Assembly: GCA_963971575.1 (NCBI GenBank)
Contig: OZ020616.1
Location: 3,554,924 to 3,618,923, forward strand
Length of the DNA stretch: 64,000 bases
Direction: 5' to 3'
Source: Liopterus haemorrhoidalis
Lineage: Eukaryota > Arthropoda > Insecta > Coleoptera > Dytiscidae
In this document: positions 1 through 63,699 of the stretch, one piece after another
How the letters are laid out: each line of letters starts with the position of its first letter
How positions within the stretch are numbered: the first letter of the stretch is position 1
The notes under the pieces: model-generated
What the model saw: only the letters and a program-made list of their open reading frames with translations
Databases searched by the model: none
What the model was told of the DNA's origin: nothing
Translations under genes and position numbers: made by a program

Positions 1-185
1 TATGTATATTCTTCATTAAAATTATATTTAGTTACTAAGTATGATGTTTCAAAATAAAATATTTTGTATTATATGTATAAATGGAAATTTCAATAAACGG
101 TTTAAATAATAATTTTCTGTACGACTACCTATATATTATAAGGAACTATAAGATATTGTTATAAAAAAAATAAAACAATCATTAT

Positions 186-1165
186 TAGGTGGTTACACGG
201 ATGTACACATTTAAAAATTAGATCGACGTGCACTGGTTGTTTACATGGATAAACACGATTAAAATTTTGATTGACGTGGAACGGTTGGTTACACGGATGT
301 ACACAGTTAAAAATTAGATTGACGTGCACTGGTTGTTTACATGTATGAACACGATTAAAAATTAGATTGACGTGCAACGATTGGTTACACGGGTGTACAC
401 ATTTAAAAATTAGATTGACGTGCAACGGTTGGTTACATGGATGTACACAGTTAAAAATTAGATTGACGTGCCATGGTTGGTTACACGGATGTACACATTT
501 AAAAATTAGATTGACGTGCAAAGGTTGGTTACATGGATGTACACAGTTAAAAATTAGATTGACGTGTACTGATTGTTTACATGGATGAACACGATTAAAA
601 TTTTGATTGACGTGCAACGGTTGGTTACATGGATGTACACATTTAAAAATTAGATTGACGTGCAACGGTTGGTTACATGGATGTACACAGTTAAAAATTA
701 GATTGACGTGTACTGATTGTTTACATGGATGAACACGATTAAAATTTTGATTGACGTGCAACGGTTGGTTACATGGATGTACACATTTAAAAATTAGATT
801 GACGTGCAACGGTTGGTTACATGGATGTACACATTTAAAAATTAGATTGACGTGCAACGGTTGGTTACATGGATGTACACAGTTAAAAATTAGATTGACG
901 TGTACTGATTGTTTACATGGATGAACACGATTAAAATTTTGATTGACGTGCAACGGTTGGTTACATGGATGTACACATTTAAAAATTAGATTGACGTGCA
1001 ACGGTTGGTTACATGGATGTACACAGTTAAAAATTAGATTGACGTGTACTGGTTGTTTACATGGATGAAAACGATTAAAATTTTAATTGACGTGCAACGG
1101 TTGGTTACACGGATGAACACATTTATAATTTGAATTGACGTGTAACGGTTGGTTACATAGATGTA
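186..1165 (-). repeat. 48-bp satellite, left arm (about 20 units, reversed)
   Basis: Head-to-tail 48-bp units, in the opposite orientation to the right arm. Three variants recur in the order A-B-C, giving a 144-bp higher-order repeat: A ends CACATTTAAAAATTAG, B ends CACAGTTAAAAATTAG, and C carries TGTACTGATTGTTTACATGG with GATTAAAATTTTGATTG. The ordered runs are clear at 604-747 and 796-1083. Because 48 is 3 x 16, several frames stay open by chance and spell a 16-residue repeat. I do not call these genes. Confidence 0.97.
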
Positions 1166-2930
1166 CACACTTTAAATGTGTACATCCATGTAACCAACCG
1201 TGGCACGTCAATCTAATTTTTAAATGTGTACATCCATATAACCAAGCGTGGCACGTCAATCTAATTTTTAAATGTGTACATCCATGTAACCAACCGTGGC
1301 ACGTCAATCTAATTTTTAAATGTGTACATCCATATAACCAACCGTGGCACGTCAATCTAATTTTTAAATGTGTACATCCATGTAACCAACCGTGGCACGT
1401 CAATCTAATTTTTAAATGTGTACATCCATATAACCAACCGTGGCACGTCAATCTAATTTTTAAATGTGTACATCCATATAACCAACCGTGGCACGTCAAT
1501 CTAATTTTTAAATGTGTACATCCATGTAACCAACCGTGGCACGTCAATCTAATTTTTAAATGTGTACATCCATATAACCAACCGTGGCACGTCAATCTAA
1601 TTTTTAAATGTGTACATCCATGTAACCAACCGTGGCACGTCAATCTAATTTTTAAATGTGTACATCCATATAACCAACCGTGGCACGTCAATCTAATTTT
1701 TTAATGTGTACATCCATGTAACCAACCGTGGCACGTCAATCTAATTTTTAAATGTGTACATCCATATAACCAACCGTGGCACGTCAATCTAATTTTTTAA
1801 TGTGTACATCCATGTAACCAACCGTGGCACGTCAATCTAATTTTTAAATGTGTACATCCATATAACCAACCGTGGCACGTCAATCTAATTTTTAAATGTG
1901 TACATCCATATAACCAACCGTGGCACGTCAATCTAATTTTTAAATGTGTACATCCATGTAACCAACCGTGGCACGTCAATCTAATTTTTAATTGGTACAT
2001 CCATATAACCAACCGTGGCACGTCAATCTAATTTTTAAATGTGTACATCCATGTAACCAACTGTGGCACGTCAATCTAATTTTTAAATGTGTACATCCAT
2101 ATAACCAACCGTGGCACGCCAATCTAATTTTTAAATGTGTACATCCATATAACCAACCGTGGCACGTCAATCTAATTTTTAAATGTGTACATCCATGTAA
2201 CCAACCGTGGCACGTCAATCTAATTTTTAAATGTGTACATCCATATAACCAACCGTGGCACGTCAATCTAATTTTTAAATGTGTACATCCATGTAACCAA
2301 CCGTGGCACGTCAATCTAATTTTTAAATGTGTACATCCATATAACCAACCGTGGCACGTCAATCTAATTTTTAAATGTGTACATCCATATAACCAACCGT
2401 GGCACGTCAATCTAATTTTTTAATGTGTACATCCATATAACCAACCGTGGCACGTCAATCTAATTTTTAAATTAGTACATCCATGTAACCAACCGTTGCA
2501 CGTCAATCTAATTTTTAAATGTGTACATCCGTGTAACCAACCGTTGCACGTCAATCTAATTTTTAAATGTGTACATCCATGTAACCAACCGTTGCACGTC
2601 AATCTAATTTTTAAATGTGTACATCCATATAACCAACCGTTGCACGTCAATCTAATTTTTAAATGTGTACATCCATATAACCAACCGTGGCACGTCAATC
2701 TAATTTTTAAATGTGTATATCCATATAACCAACCGTGGCACGTCAATCTAATTTTTAAATTAGTACATCCATGTAACCAACCGCGGCACGTCAATCTAAT
2801 TTTTAAATTAGTACATCCATGTAACCAACCATTGCACGTCAATCCAAATTTTAAATCTGTACATCCGTGTAACCAACCGTTGCACGTCAATCAATATTTT
2901 AATCGTGGTCATCCATATAAACAATCAGTT
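1166..2930 (+). repeat. 48-bp satellite, right arm (about 37 units)
   Basis: Same 48-bp unit in direct orientation. Units alternate between CATGTAACC and CATATAACC in runs G-A-G-A-A, so the higher-order period here is 96 or 240 bp, not the 144 bp of the left arm. Unit 3' ends vary (TTTTTTAATG, ATTGGTAC, ATTAGTAC). The last units, 2460-2930, drift to CCGTTGCACG and become degenerate. The two arms meet head to head at about 1160-1180 in a short near-palindrome. Confidence 0.97.
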
Positions 2931-3273
2931 TATATGAACTACTCATTAAAACGACGCAGTAAGTACAATCGACAAAGCATAATGCATTAAATTTAGAGCT
3001 GTACGGTCGCTCGTGTTACTATATCACAAACTAGTTAGTGACAATTAATAATGCACAGGTTATAGTGTATAGTCGATTGATTTAAGAGCTGTGAACAAGT
3101 TTAAGGATTTTATGAATAAAACCAAAATCAAATTATAAAAAATTTATTGAAATTAAATCTTAAATTATGGTACAATAAAATTCATATGGCATTCAACTTA
3201 CTAAATGTAAATAAAATAACAAGATTTTTAATAATTCAGACTAGTTAAAAAAGTATCAAACAGGTATTTTTAA
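2931..3273. other. gap between satellite and sws stop codon, includes probable 3' UTR
   Basis: AT-rich unique-looking sequence. The minus strand carries the sws 3' UTR from 3273 to about 3120. I see no other feature. Confidence 0.6.
3143..3148 (-). terminator. candidate sws polyadenylation signal
   Basis: AATAAA on the minus strand, 126 bases past the sws stop codon. It is the first canonical hexamer downstream. Transcript evidence would be needed to confirm its use. Confidence 0.45.
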
Positions 3274-55733
<52,460 letters not shown>

Positions 55734-55739
55734 CTATAA

Positions 55740-56532
55740 AAAAAATGTTATAAATTTTCTTCACACTTTGGTAATTATTTTCATGCACAAAACCACAAAT
55801 AAATGCTGGAATTCATGAGTCCATTGATTTAACCCCGTTATTTATCCAAAATGAACGAAAGACATAATAAATACAAACAAAATTAGTCACCCAAGAGTTA
55901 TGCATTATTTTTTTTTTTTATTATTATTAAATTCATGTTGCTTTGTTTTAAAGTTACGAGTTGCACAGGATTGACTCATAAGTGCTAAAGAAATAAGATT
56001 TCTAAAGGAGGAATTGTAGAATCTCGCGAGTTCATCATAATGAAGCGATTAGTCTAAATAGGTTTCGAAGAAAACATAATCGACACAATTGAAAATAAGA
56101 GACTTTCTTGATTTGAACATTTATAAAGAATGCCGAACACGCAATTGTCTAAAAGAATATGGGATTGAGTATCAGAAAGTCACAGAAGACCTGGAAGACT
56201 TCGAACCATTTTGACAAGAGGCCAAATTTCAAGTTAAATGCATAATTTTATATTAAATTATAAAATAACTAAAAACTATTTTAGCCCCGTCTTTTATTTA
56301 TGATTTATAAATTATGTATATACTTTAAATTATCAAAATAAATGTCAATAATCACTTTTTAATATGTAAACAACAAAATATTAACAGCAATTTTGGTATT
56401 TGGAAGATTCTGGAAGACCGATGCATATATACAATGGAGAACAGAAGTCTTCCAGAAGGCGACTGGAGAGATAGAGACGCCTGATGAAGAGCCGTGGAAA
56501 ATTCGTTCATATATTTTATTGAATTTTGCCGT
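55740..56532. other. sws intron upstream of exon a, nothing recognised
   Basis: AT-rich. I looked here for further sws exons (cyclic-nucleotide domain 1) and saw none. Confidence 0.4.
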
Positions 56533-56990
56533 ATTTTAAAAGCTGTGAAACTTACTAAAACACTTGTAGAGCCATCTGTTCATGAAAAATTGATCTAGTG
56601 AACTGTTAAGAACAAAATATTTAAGGTGAAGTTGTACAGAAATAATGTCATTTTCATAATATTGCTCGTGGAACCAAAATTTTAATACATTTTTTGTATT
56701 ATAATAAAAAAACTTATGAATAAAATTTATGATTATAAAATGAATATATTTAAAAAAGTAATCTGCACATTGCCAAAAATAAATCAGTAACAATAACGTA
56801 AACTCAATAACAGGAATATTTTTATAAAAATAAAAAACGTAGAAACAAAAGCAAGATCGACCCAAAAACATAAGTAAACAACGCAATGCGAAAATATGGT
56901 TTTTAAAATTTCAGTAGTTCAACTTTTCATCAACAGACGAAATAAGTAAATTTTTGCATTAGTAAGTTTTATTTAAAAAATTGTTTGCAA
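56533..56990. mobile_element. MITE with TTTTAAAAGCTGTGAAACTT end
   Basis: TTTTAAAAGCTGTGAAACTT, AGAGCCATCTGTTCATGAAA at the left; TTTCATCAACAGACG and AGTAAGTTTTATTTAAAAAA at the right, an imperfect inversion. A related end occurs at 49596-49680. Non-coding. Confidence 0.6.
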
Positions 56991-57046
56991 GGCGATACAG
57001 CAAACCAGCTGACGTCACCACAAGGTTATATATTTAAGTTAAAATT

Positions 57047-57067
57047 TATATATATATATATATATAT
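57047..57067. repeat. (TA)n microsatellite
   Basis: About ten TA dinucleotides in a row in AT-rich intron. Confidence 0.9.
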
Positions 57068-57793
57068 TCGTATTTTACTAAATAGTCGTTGCATTTGTTT
57101 TTCATATTACATTAATGTTTATATACGTTATTAAATGTTTATTAAATGTGTATAGGTTCCATTTCCTAGTTTTTTGGTTTGGATTTCCTTTGTCTGTCTA
57201 ATAAAAATGTATAATTGTATGATGTTCCATGATTCAAATATTAAAATGTAATTTGTGCTATGAAAATAAAATGATACGAAGGACGTTTCAAATGTCATTG
57301 CCAAAATGATCTTAAAAACCCTAAAAATGAATTAAAAAATCTCTAAAAAAGGAGATTCATGAAGCATTTCGTTATTTCTCAACATAATCGCTTCGTACAT
57401 TTAAACAAGTCAGAATGCGTAACGAGTTTTTCTATGTCGGTGCGAGAGAACGACTCGTCCAATTTTCAAAACCACTTCTTCGTTGTATTTATTAACTCCT
57501 CGTCGTCTCGGAATGACTGAGAGTCTACGACAGCCTTAAAAATTCCGGCGAATATGGCGAATATGCAAAAAATCCCAATGAAAGCGGTCCAAATGAAAAC
57601 TTCTCAAGCCAATAACGAAAAAAAAAGAATCTAGCATCATGTTACCACTGTACACTGCGCAATATCGCTGATGAATTAGTTTAGATTTTTTTTTTACTGT
57701 GAGAAATTTGATAACTGATCTTACTTCGCTATTTCCGGATGTCAAGGGCAACATTTCCATATTTAAAAACTTGTAACTCATGTTAATCGCTAC

Positions 57794-58350
57794 CAGAGAT
57801 GGGCGTCTACGCGTAAACTTGAATTTTTTACGTCTACGTGTAAATTTACCGTAGACAGCGTAGAGAAGTGTAGACTGTGTAGACACGTAGAATCTAGCGT
57901 AGAATAATGAAAAAGAGGTTATGTAACGTTTAAAAAATAAAATACCGCCAGTTTTAAGCAGAAGAGGCAGTAAAGAACTCAAATTTAATATTTTTGACAG
58001 CTTCCTGATTAAAACAACTACTAACTTTTAATTTTAAATTTACTTTAGTAGTTCATACAGACAGAAACCAAGTAATTTATATTGTCCATAACAACATACG
58101 ATTTGTGAGATAACATTTTTGGAAACAATATATGTAATTAGAACTGCATAAAATTGAAATAAACATAAACATTAAAGTAAACTATTTAAACTATTACCAT
58201 TCTATTATTTCAAATATTACATTTAAACGTACTGCGCATGTACAGTTTACATTCTACATTCGACACGTAAACAAAGGCATATTCTACTTGACATGTTTAC
58301 GCGTAAAATCTACATTAGTCTACATCATGTATTCTACGCGCCCATCACTG
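57794..58350. mobile_element. hAT-type MITE, CAGAGATGGGCG ends
   Basis: Ends CAGAGATGGGCGTCTACGCG and CGCGCCCATCACTG. Flanking octamers ATCGCTAC and CTCGCTAC agree at seven of eight positions. Many TCTACGCGTAAA/TTTACGCGTA boxes near both ends, likely transposase sites. Confidence 0.88.
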
Positions 58351-58408
58351 CTCGCTACGAAACAAATTGAAATTTTTATTACGAAGTAGTACACACCTAC
58401 CAAACCTA

Positions 58409-58667
58409 GGCCCGGTCTTTCCACCTTCAGATAAAGTTCCAGGTAACTATCTGACAGATAAGATTATTTGTAACTTCATCTGCTGAGTAAATGTCATCCC
58501 TTCTTTCTATACAAATGTATCTATCGGATAGTTATCTAACGGATAATGAGACTGACGTATTGGATTCACTGACTGGTATTGACATTTATTCAGCAGATGA
58601 AGTTACAAATAACCTTATCTGTCAGATAGTTACCTGGGACTTTAACTGAAGGTGGAAAGACCGGGCC
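58409..58667. mobile_element. 259-bp MITE with about 88-bp inverted arms
   Basis: GGCCCGGTCTTTCCACCTTC, then ACTATCTGACAGATAAG, mirrored at the right end; CTA on both sides (58406-58408, 58668-58670). Almost wholly a stem-loop. Ends recall the CGGCCGG MITE at 12164. Confidence 0.85.
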
Positions 58668-58747
58668 CTACTGTAATAAGAGCGACGCAACAATGTTGCC
58701 AAAGCGTAGATATAAATCCTTGGCAATGACATTTAAAACGAGCCTCG

Positions 58748-59041
58748 TAGTTTTAGCAAGTGATATCCCAAAGCCCTATTAGATACTTGAATTAGATAAC
58801 AGGGTGCTTCTTTATCTGATAGTAATGGCGGGTTGCTAACGTAAGAATTTTAACTTGAGTTAGAGAAAATGCTTACTTTAGCAACCGGCCATAAATCACC
58901 AATGTACATTAATTATTTTAATATTATCACAATATTATATAATATACAGCGGTTGAACACATGACGTGAAAAAATACTCAAAACAGTGTATCCATCTATT
59001 GCACAATATCAACAACTAAATATAGCACCAATACACTTATA
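58748..59041. other. short intron segment, nothing recognised
   Basis: AT-rich linker between two transposons. Confidence 0.4.
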
Positions 59042-59334
59042 GAGTACGTTCAGGATAACTTCATGCCAGGTCATATTACCGACTGGGCTGCGCAGAAACC
59101 AAATTTCGTCCATGACGTTACCAACAATTGGTTTGATACATTTCAATGGCGTCACTTACTTTGATTTGTTCTTGACTACGCGTATATTTCGATTTATACA
59201 CAAAAATATATTATTATTTATTTCTCGTACGTTTTCAGGTATGCCGTGTACTAAAACGAGAACAAAAATTAATTTGAAATACATGATTTTGTTTGTTTGG
59301 TATCCACAACAATTGATAAGGCAGAAACCCTTAT

Positions 59335-60855
59335 AGTAGAAAGTAATTTAACGTCCAAATTTTGAATATAGGTAGAAATGGAAAATAATTTCACTCAGCT
59401 TTTTGGACAAGAAGCGTTTATTTTAACAAAACACAACGTTTCGCCAACAACATTGTTGGCTTCTTCAGGTGCTATAACAATAACATCATAATAGAAAACA
59501 ATATTGTGTAAATAATAACAAAATTTACCTATGTTAGTTAAACGTAGTCATAACAGACTGTACATCAATCATCTCCAAGAATAGTGAAATTGCAGAATAC
59601 ATGGATATTATGTGTACTTGAAGGTAACAACATAGGAAAAACAGGAGTAAAATTTAAGTTAAATTTAGAAATATAGTGATCCGAAAATTAAAAACTATTG
59701 TATGAGTTTAACAGTGCAACTGAGACAAATAAAACATATAATTGTCCAACATTAACTTATATAATAATATAATGAAAACAAGTTTTATCGCTGCGTCAAT
59801 ATGACAGGCCGCGACACTACCCCCCCTAACTACTTGGTACGCACAAATCGACAGAGTTGACAGTGTCCCACCCTGTACAACGTAACGCAACGATAAACCC
59901 CGCAATCATGAAATTTACAATACTATCAACTAAGTTGAAAGAACCAGAGTGATTAATTGAGGTCTGGATCCTTGTACGTACCATCGTTTTTGGGGATTGA
60001 GTACGTCGGAATGTATTAAGATCCAATACTCTATTCTTCCTGGATTTCTAACTGTTACTGTTAGGGTTTCCCGGTGTTTGTACCGGTTTAAAATTTATTA
60101 TTTTTGCAATTTCATATTGTACTTTAATATTGGATGTAAGGTTCCTTAAGTGTTTTTTTGGGGTTTGGACTTGATATACCGTTTGGGGTACCTTTATCTC
60201 ATTACTTTGTACGTACCACTGTTTTGAGAGATTGGTGCGTCGAACTGTATGATTGCTCCAGACCTCAATTAATCACTCTGGTTCTTTCAACTTAGTTGAT
60301 AGTATTGTAAATTTCATGATTGCGGGGTTTATCGTTGCGTTACGTTGTACAGGGTGGGACACTGTCAACTCTGTCGATTTGTGCGTACCAAGTAGTTAGG
60401 GGGGGTAGTGTCGCGGCCTGTCATATTGACGCAGCGATAAAACTTGTTTTCATTATATTATTATATAAGTTAATGTTGGACAATTATATGTTTTATTTGT
60501 CTCAGTTGCACTGTTAAACTCATACAATAGTTTTTAATTTTCGGATCACTATATTTCTAAATTTAACTTAAATTTTACTCCTGTTTTTCCTATGTTGTTA
60601 CCTTCAAGTACACATAATATCCATGTATTCTGCAATTTCACTATTCTTGGAGATGATTGATGTACAGTCTGTTATGACTACGTTTAACTAACATAGGTAA
60701 ATTTTGTTATTATTTACACAATATTGTTTTCTATTATGATGTTATTGTTATAGCACCTGAAGAAGCCAACAATGTTGTTGGCGAAACGTTGTGTTTTGTT
60801 AAAATAAACGCTTCTTGTCCAAAAAGCTGAGTGAAATTATTTTCCATTTCTACCT
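59335..60855. mobile_element. Penelope-like palindromic retroelement fragment
   Basis: 1521 bp between 12-bp target duplications AGAAACCCTTAT (59323-59334, 60856-60867). Arms 59371-59968 and 60257-60854, 598 bp each, are exact reverse complements wherever I compared them. The two mirror-image 65-codon frames inside are identical. The loop (288 bp) has a 45-bp direct repeat starting GTACGTACCA. A hammerhead-like motif is near each outer end. No reverse transcriptase remains. Variable-length duplication and ribozyme-bearing terminal repeats fit Penelope-like elements. Confidence 0.6.
60757..60787 (+). ncRNA. hammerhead-like motif (right arm; mirrored on minus at 59438-59468)
   Basis: CTGAAGA, then a stem GCCAAC/GTTGGC around AATGTT, then GAAAC. 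This is the CUGANGA-stem II-GAAA core of hammerhead ribozymes, with one extra A before stem II. Stem III and the cleavage site are not clear by eye. Penelope-like elements are known to carry hammerheads in their terminal repeats. Confidence 0.4.
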
Positions 60856-60956
60856 AGAAACCCTTATGTACGTCTATGTAATCAGCTGTTTTCTCGCGCA
60901 GGATTGATGACGTATTTTATGATGCCCTGGCATGAAGTTATCCTGAACGTACTCTA

Positions 60957-61434
60957 CGTTGGAACACAGTACCGCCACCACAAAACATAAGCGTTTCTCC
61001 TTGTTTAATCTCCACCTTGTTTTTCCCTACCGCCCTCAACATTCTTCTCGTCTAGATTCGAAAGCGTAACATCGAAAATATAAAAAATGAAAATGTTTAT
61101 TTTCATTATTTTTAAGCTATTACACAATAAAAAAAATTGATAGTGCTAATTTTCTAACACTTCAGGATCAACAGAATGCAGGATGCAGGATTTTCTGCTA
61201 TAATAGCATCAGAATTAACAGCTTTTTGAAAATATTTCTTCGTTGGTTAATCTAAGTACAAAAAACTTCATTTAATACCCTATATTATATTTTTTTAATT
61301 TTACCTTTTTTTTCAACTACACATATAATTCAAGAACTTCGTTTCACCCTATTCAAATTTTTAAAAAAGTAAAATTTTTAGGTGTTGTGTTTTTAGTTTA
61401 AGTATATTTCCTATATAAAGGTCAAATATTTGTA
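60957..61434. other. intron sequence, nothing recognised
   Basis: AT-rich, no paired ends or coding similarity. Confidence 0.35.
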
Positions 61435-61460
61435 TATGCATGCCAAATTTCAACTCTCTA

Positions 61461-62692
61461 TACTCTATTTTTTTTTTTTAAGAACGGAGATTGAGACGTA
61501 TTGGAGCCATTCCATCTTGTTTTTTTGACTGGTTAAAACCGTGGACAAGTTTACACTGTAGAAAAATATATTTATCTCAAATTTTTTCTATTTGTCTCTT
61601 TACGCATACGCGTAGAAACTCATGTTACAGTGAATATATTGCTACCTATAATTTCTAATAAATAGAATAGATGTATATAGTTTAAATAATGTTTGAATAT
61701 AAAACAAGGAAATAAAAAAAATAGATTTTAAATTAATTTTGAAAAGTTTGTATAGTAGAAAAGTAAAATTTTAAAATGAATCATCTGGAAATATATGTTC
61801 ATAGGCTTATACCCTTTTCACACTAGATCTTTAAGACGAGTGAACTTAAAGTTCAACGATGTTTAAGATCGATATGCTTTCACACTTGATGTTTAAATCT
61901 CTGGTGCTGTCATCAGCTACAGTAATTTTGTCCTTAAGTTACCGTCATGAAATTACCAGTTTTGAACTGTCTGCGCAGACGCACATTTTGAATTATTATA
62001 AACAAATAAGGATATTTCATTTCATTCTACAATAAAGACACTACAATAAAGAATATATTACACCTGTATTAACATGTAAGTCGATACATTTTATCTCAAT
62101 TATTGTAGCTCTGTATTTTATTAAACACATTATTAAAATAAATAATTTTATTATAACAATAAGTATAAACTTCTTATAACGTCAATATAATACAGTATTC
62201 TTGTTTATGATAATATAAAATGTTGACAGCACAAGTTCAAGGAGTATTTTTTTATAATAGAAATTAAGTTGGCAATGCGGATGAAGTTTAAGACGCAGAT
62301 CTCTGTCTTAAACATCGGTCGTGTTTAGACGAGGCCGTACGGTTTCACATTAGCGTTTAAAGATACATTCACTTAAACATCCGATCTTAAAGATCTAGTG
62401 TGAAAAGGGTATTATGTACCCTGAGATGGGTAATTTACGCGCATGCGCAATGCGGTTGGTTTGTATTTTCATACCGTGCCATCGTGTGGGCCATTTTAAT
62501 TATTTGTTTTGCGTAATATTTATTTAGAAATCAACAATAATAGCAATTTTATGCATTTAAATTATAACTTATTATAATTTTTAATCTTTCATTTGGATAC
62601 ATGAAATATTAATTTATTGCAAAATTTTATTTTATTTGGTTTCATGCAAAACGCTCTATCCCAACTACCCCACTCTTTTAAAAAATAGAGTA
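61461..62692. mobile_element. TACTCTATTTTTT MITE hosting copy 3 of the TACCC family
   Basis: TACTCTATTTTTTTTTTTT at the left, AAAAAATAGAGTA at the right, TA on both sides (61459-61460, 62693-62694). Removal restores the interrupted LKFGM repeat across CTCTAGATC. Confidence 0.75.
61810..62411. mobile_element. TACCCTTTTCACAC MITE, copy 3
   Basis: 602 bp, ends identical to copies 1 and 2, TTA on both sides (61807-61809, 62412-62414). Confidence 0.9.
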
Positions 62693-63025
62693 TAGATCAG
62701 TCGTTCGACCACAACTTTTACATTACAGACGGATAAAAAATAAATAAATTATCAAGCAGTAGTCGGTCATACTACTGATTCACTTAGTTTACCCTTTTAA
62801 GCTTTCCACACATAATATGCTCTCCATAAATTATTAGTATACCATCACCATTATTATATATTGACATATCCACAGGCAAATTTATGTAATTACACATTGT
62901 AATTAGTTAGTTATGTGCATTACGAATGTATTAGTACTTAACAATTTACCACATGCATTTTGGAACTGTAATAATTATCAAAATGTCCAAATGATTTCTT
63001 CCGAGTACGTCAAAAGTAGAGACGG

Positions 63026-63112
63026 GATAATGTTAGGCCAAGTGGAATAACTGCGATAAAGATGTTTGATTATTGGCCGCTATTATTGCTTTATTACCAC
63101 TTAGCCTAACAA
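63026..63112. repeat. short hairpin
   Basis: TGTTAGGCCAAGTGGAATAA and, in reverse, TTATTACCACTTAGCCTAAC form an imperfect 85-bp stem-loop. Possible tiny MITE; no clear target duplication. Confidence 0.5.
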
Positions 63113-63404
63113 ATTCCGCACCTTACTCATAAATGAAATCACTTGAAGATTATGATAATGTCACTTAAATGGTTTTCATAAAACTCAAACATGTGTATTA
63201 TCAAATAAATAAATAATACAATGAATAATATAACTTATTATTAGTAATTAATTTAATAATAATAAAACATATTGGCATAAAACATACTGGAGCTTAGTTG
63301 TTACATGAAGATGGCCGCAGTATTCGAATATCGTTGGAGTTTTTGATGTAGCTAAAAACATTATTAATTACGCTATAAAGCGTTATCAGCGAATTGGCCA
63401 TACA

Positions 63405-63470
63405 TAAAAGATTGATATGAAGTGTGAATATTCACACATTTCAGGATTTTGTAGGTATTTAGTCTGTCAG
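63405..63470 (+). repeat. third copy of the segment duplicated at 20.6-20.95 kb
   Basis: AAAGATTGATATGAAGTGTG, AATATTCACACATTTCAGGA and TTTTGTAGGTATTTAGT repeat 20868-20925 closely. Surrounding sequence shows no element ends. Confidence 0.55.
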
Positions 63471-63699
63471 CTAAATAGTGCATAAACAAAAAATTAGATA
63501 CCGTTTGAAATAATTATCAGATCAAAAATTCCTGTTGTACTATTTCGGTTTACGTTATATCTATATTAATAAAATTGGAGGCTATATCTGTTTTTTTTTT
63601 TTCTATTTTTCGGCCTCATGTTTGGGTTCTAAACGTTTCAGATGATTATAAGACAATAACCACAAAAAAAAATTTGTTTGTAGTGAAAATTGTGAATTA

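Larger units (their letters stand above)
57277..58747 (-). mobile_element. decayed mariner element hosting two MITEs
   Basis: Ends CGAAGGACGTTTCAAATGTC and the reverse ACATTTAAAACGAGCCTCG, TA on both sides. The minus strand near 57340-57560 keeps a weak C-terminal mariner pattern (PYSPEFLRL, later NVRSDYVEK) full of stops. A hAT MITE (57794-58350) and a GGCCCGG MITE (58409-58667) are inserted. Confidence 0.65.
59042..60954. mobile_element. MITE interrupted by a palindromic retroelement
   Basis: Ends GAGTACGTTCAGGATAACTT and AAGTTATCCTGAACGTACTC, TA on both sides (59040-59041, 60955-60956). Without the insertion at 59335-60855 it would be about 380 bp. Non-coding. Confidence 0.8.
61435..62740 (-). 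repeat. dispersed LKFGM repeat, copy 3, split by a MITE
   Basis: Left part GCATGCCAAATTTCAACTCT (61439-61460), right part from 62693 with GATCAGTCGTTCGACCACAA and CATTACAGACGGAT. Joined, they parallel the copies at 8935 and 15280. Confidence 0.55.

Noticed and set aside
186..2930. CRISPR array
   Set aside because: The repeats are contiguous with no unique spacers, and the genome is eukaryotic.
159..2990. Long open frames across the first 3 kb on both strands, spelling 16-residue repeats (HVNLIFKCVHPCNQPL type)
   Set aside because: The unit is 48 bp, a multiple of three, so open frames arise on both strands at once. There is no start context, splice site or non-repetitive flank.
59708..60517. 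Duplicate 65-codon gene on opposite strands (MRGLSLRYVVQGG...)
   Set aside because: The two frames are mirror images inside the 598-bp palindrome. No independent coding signal.
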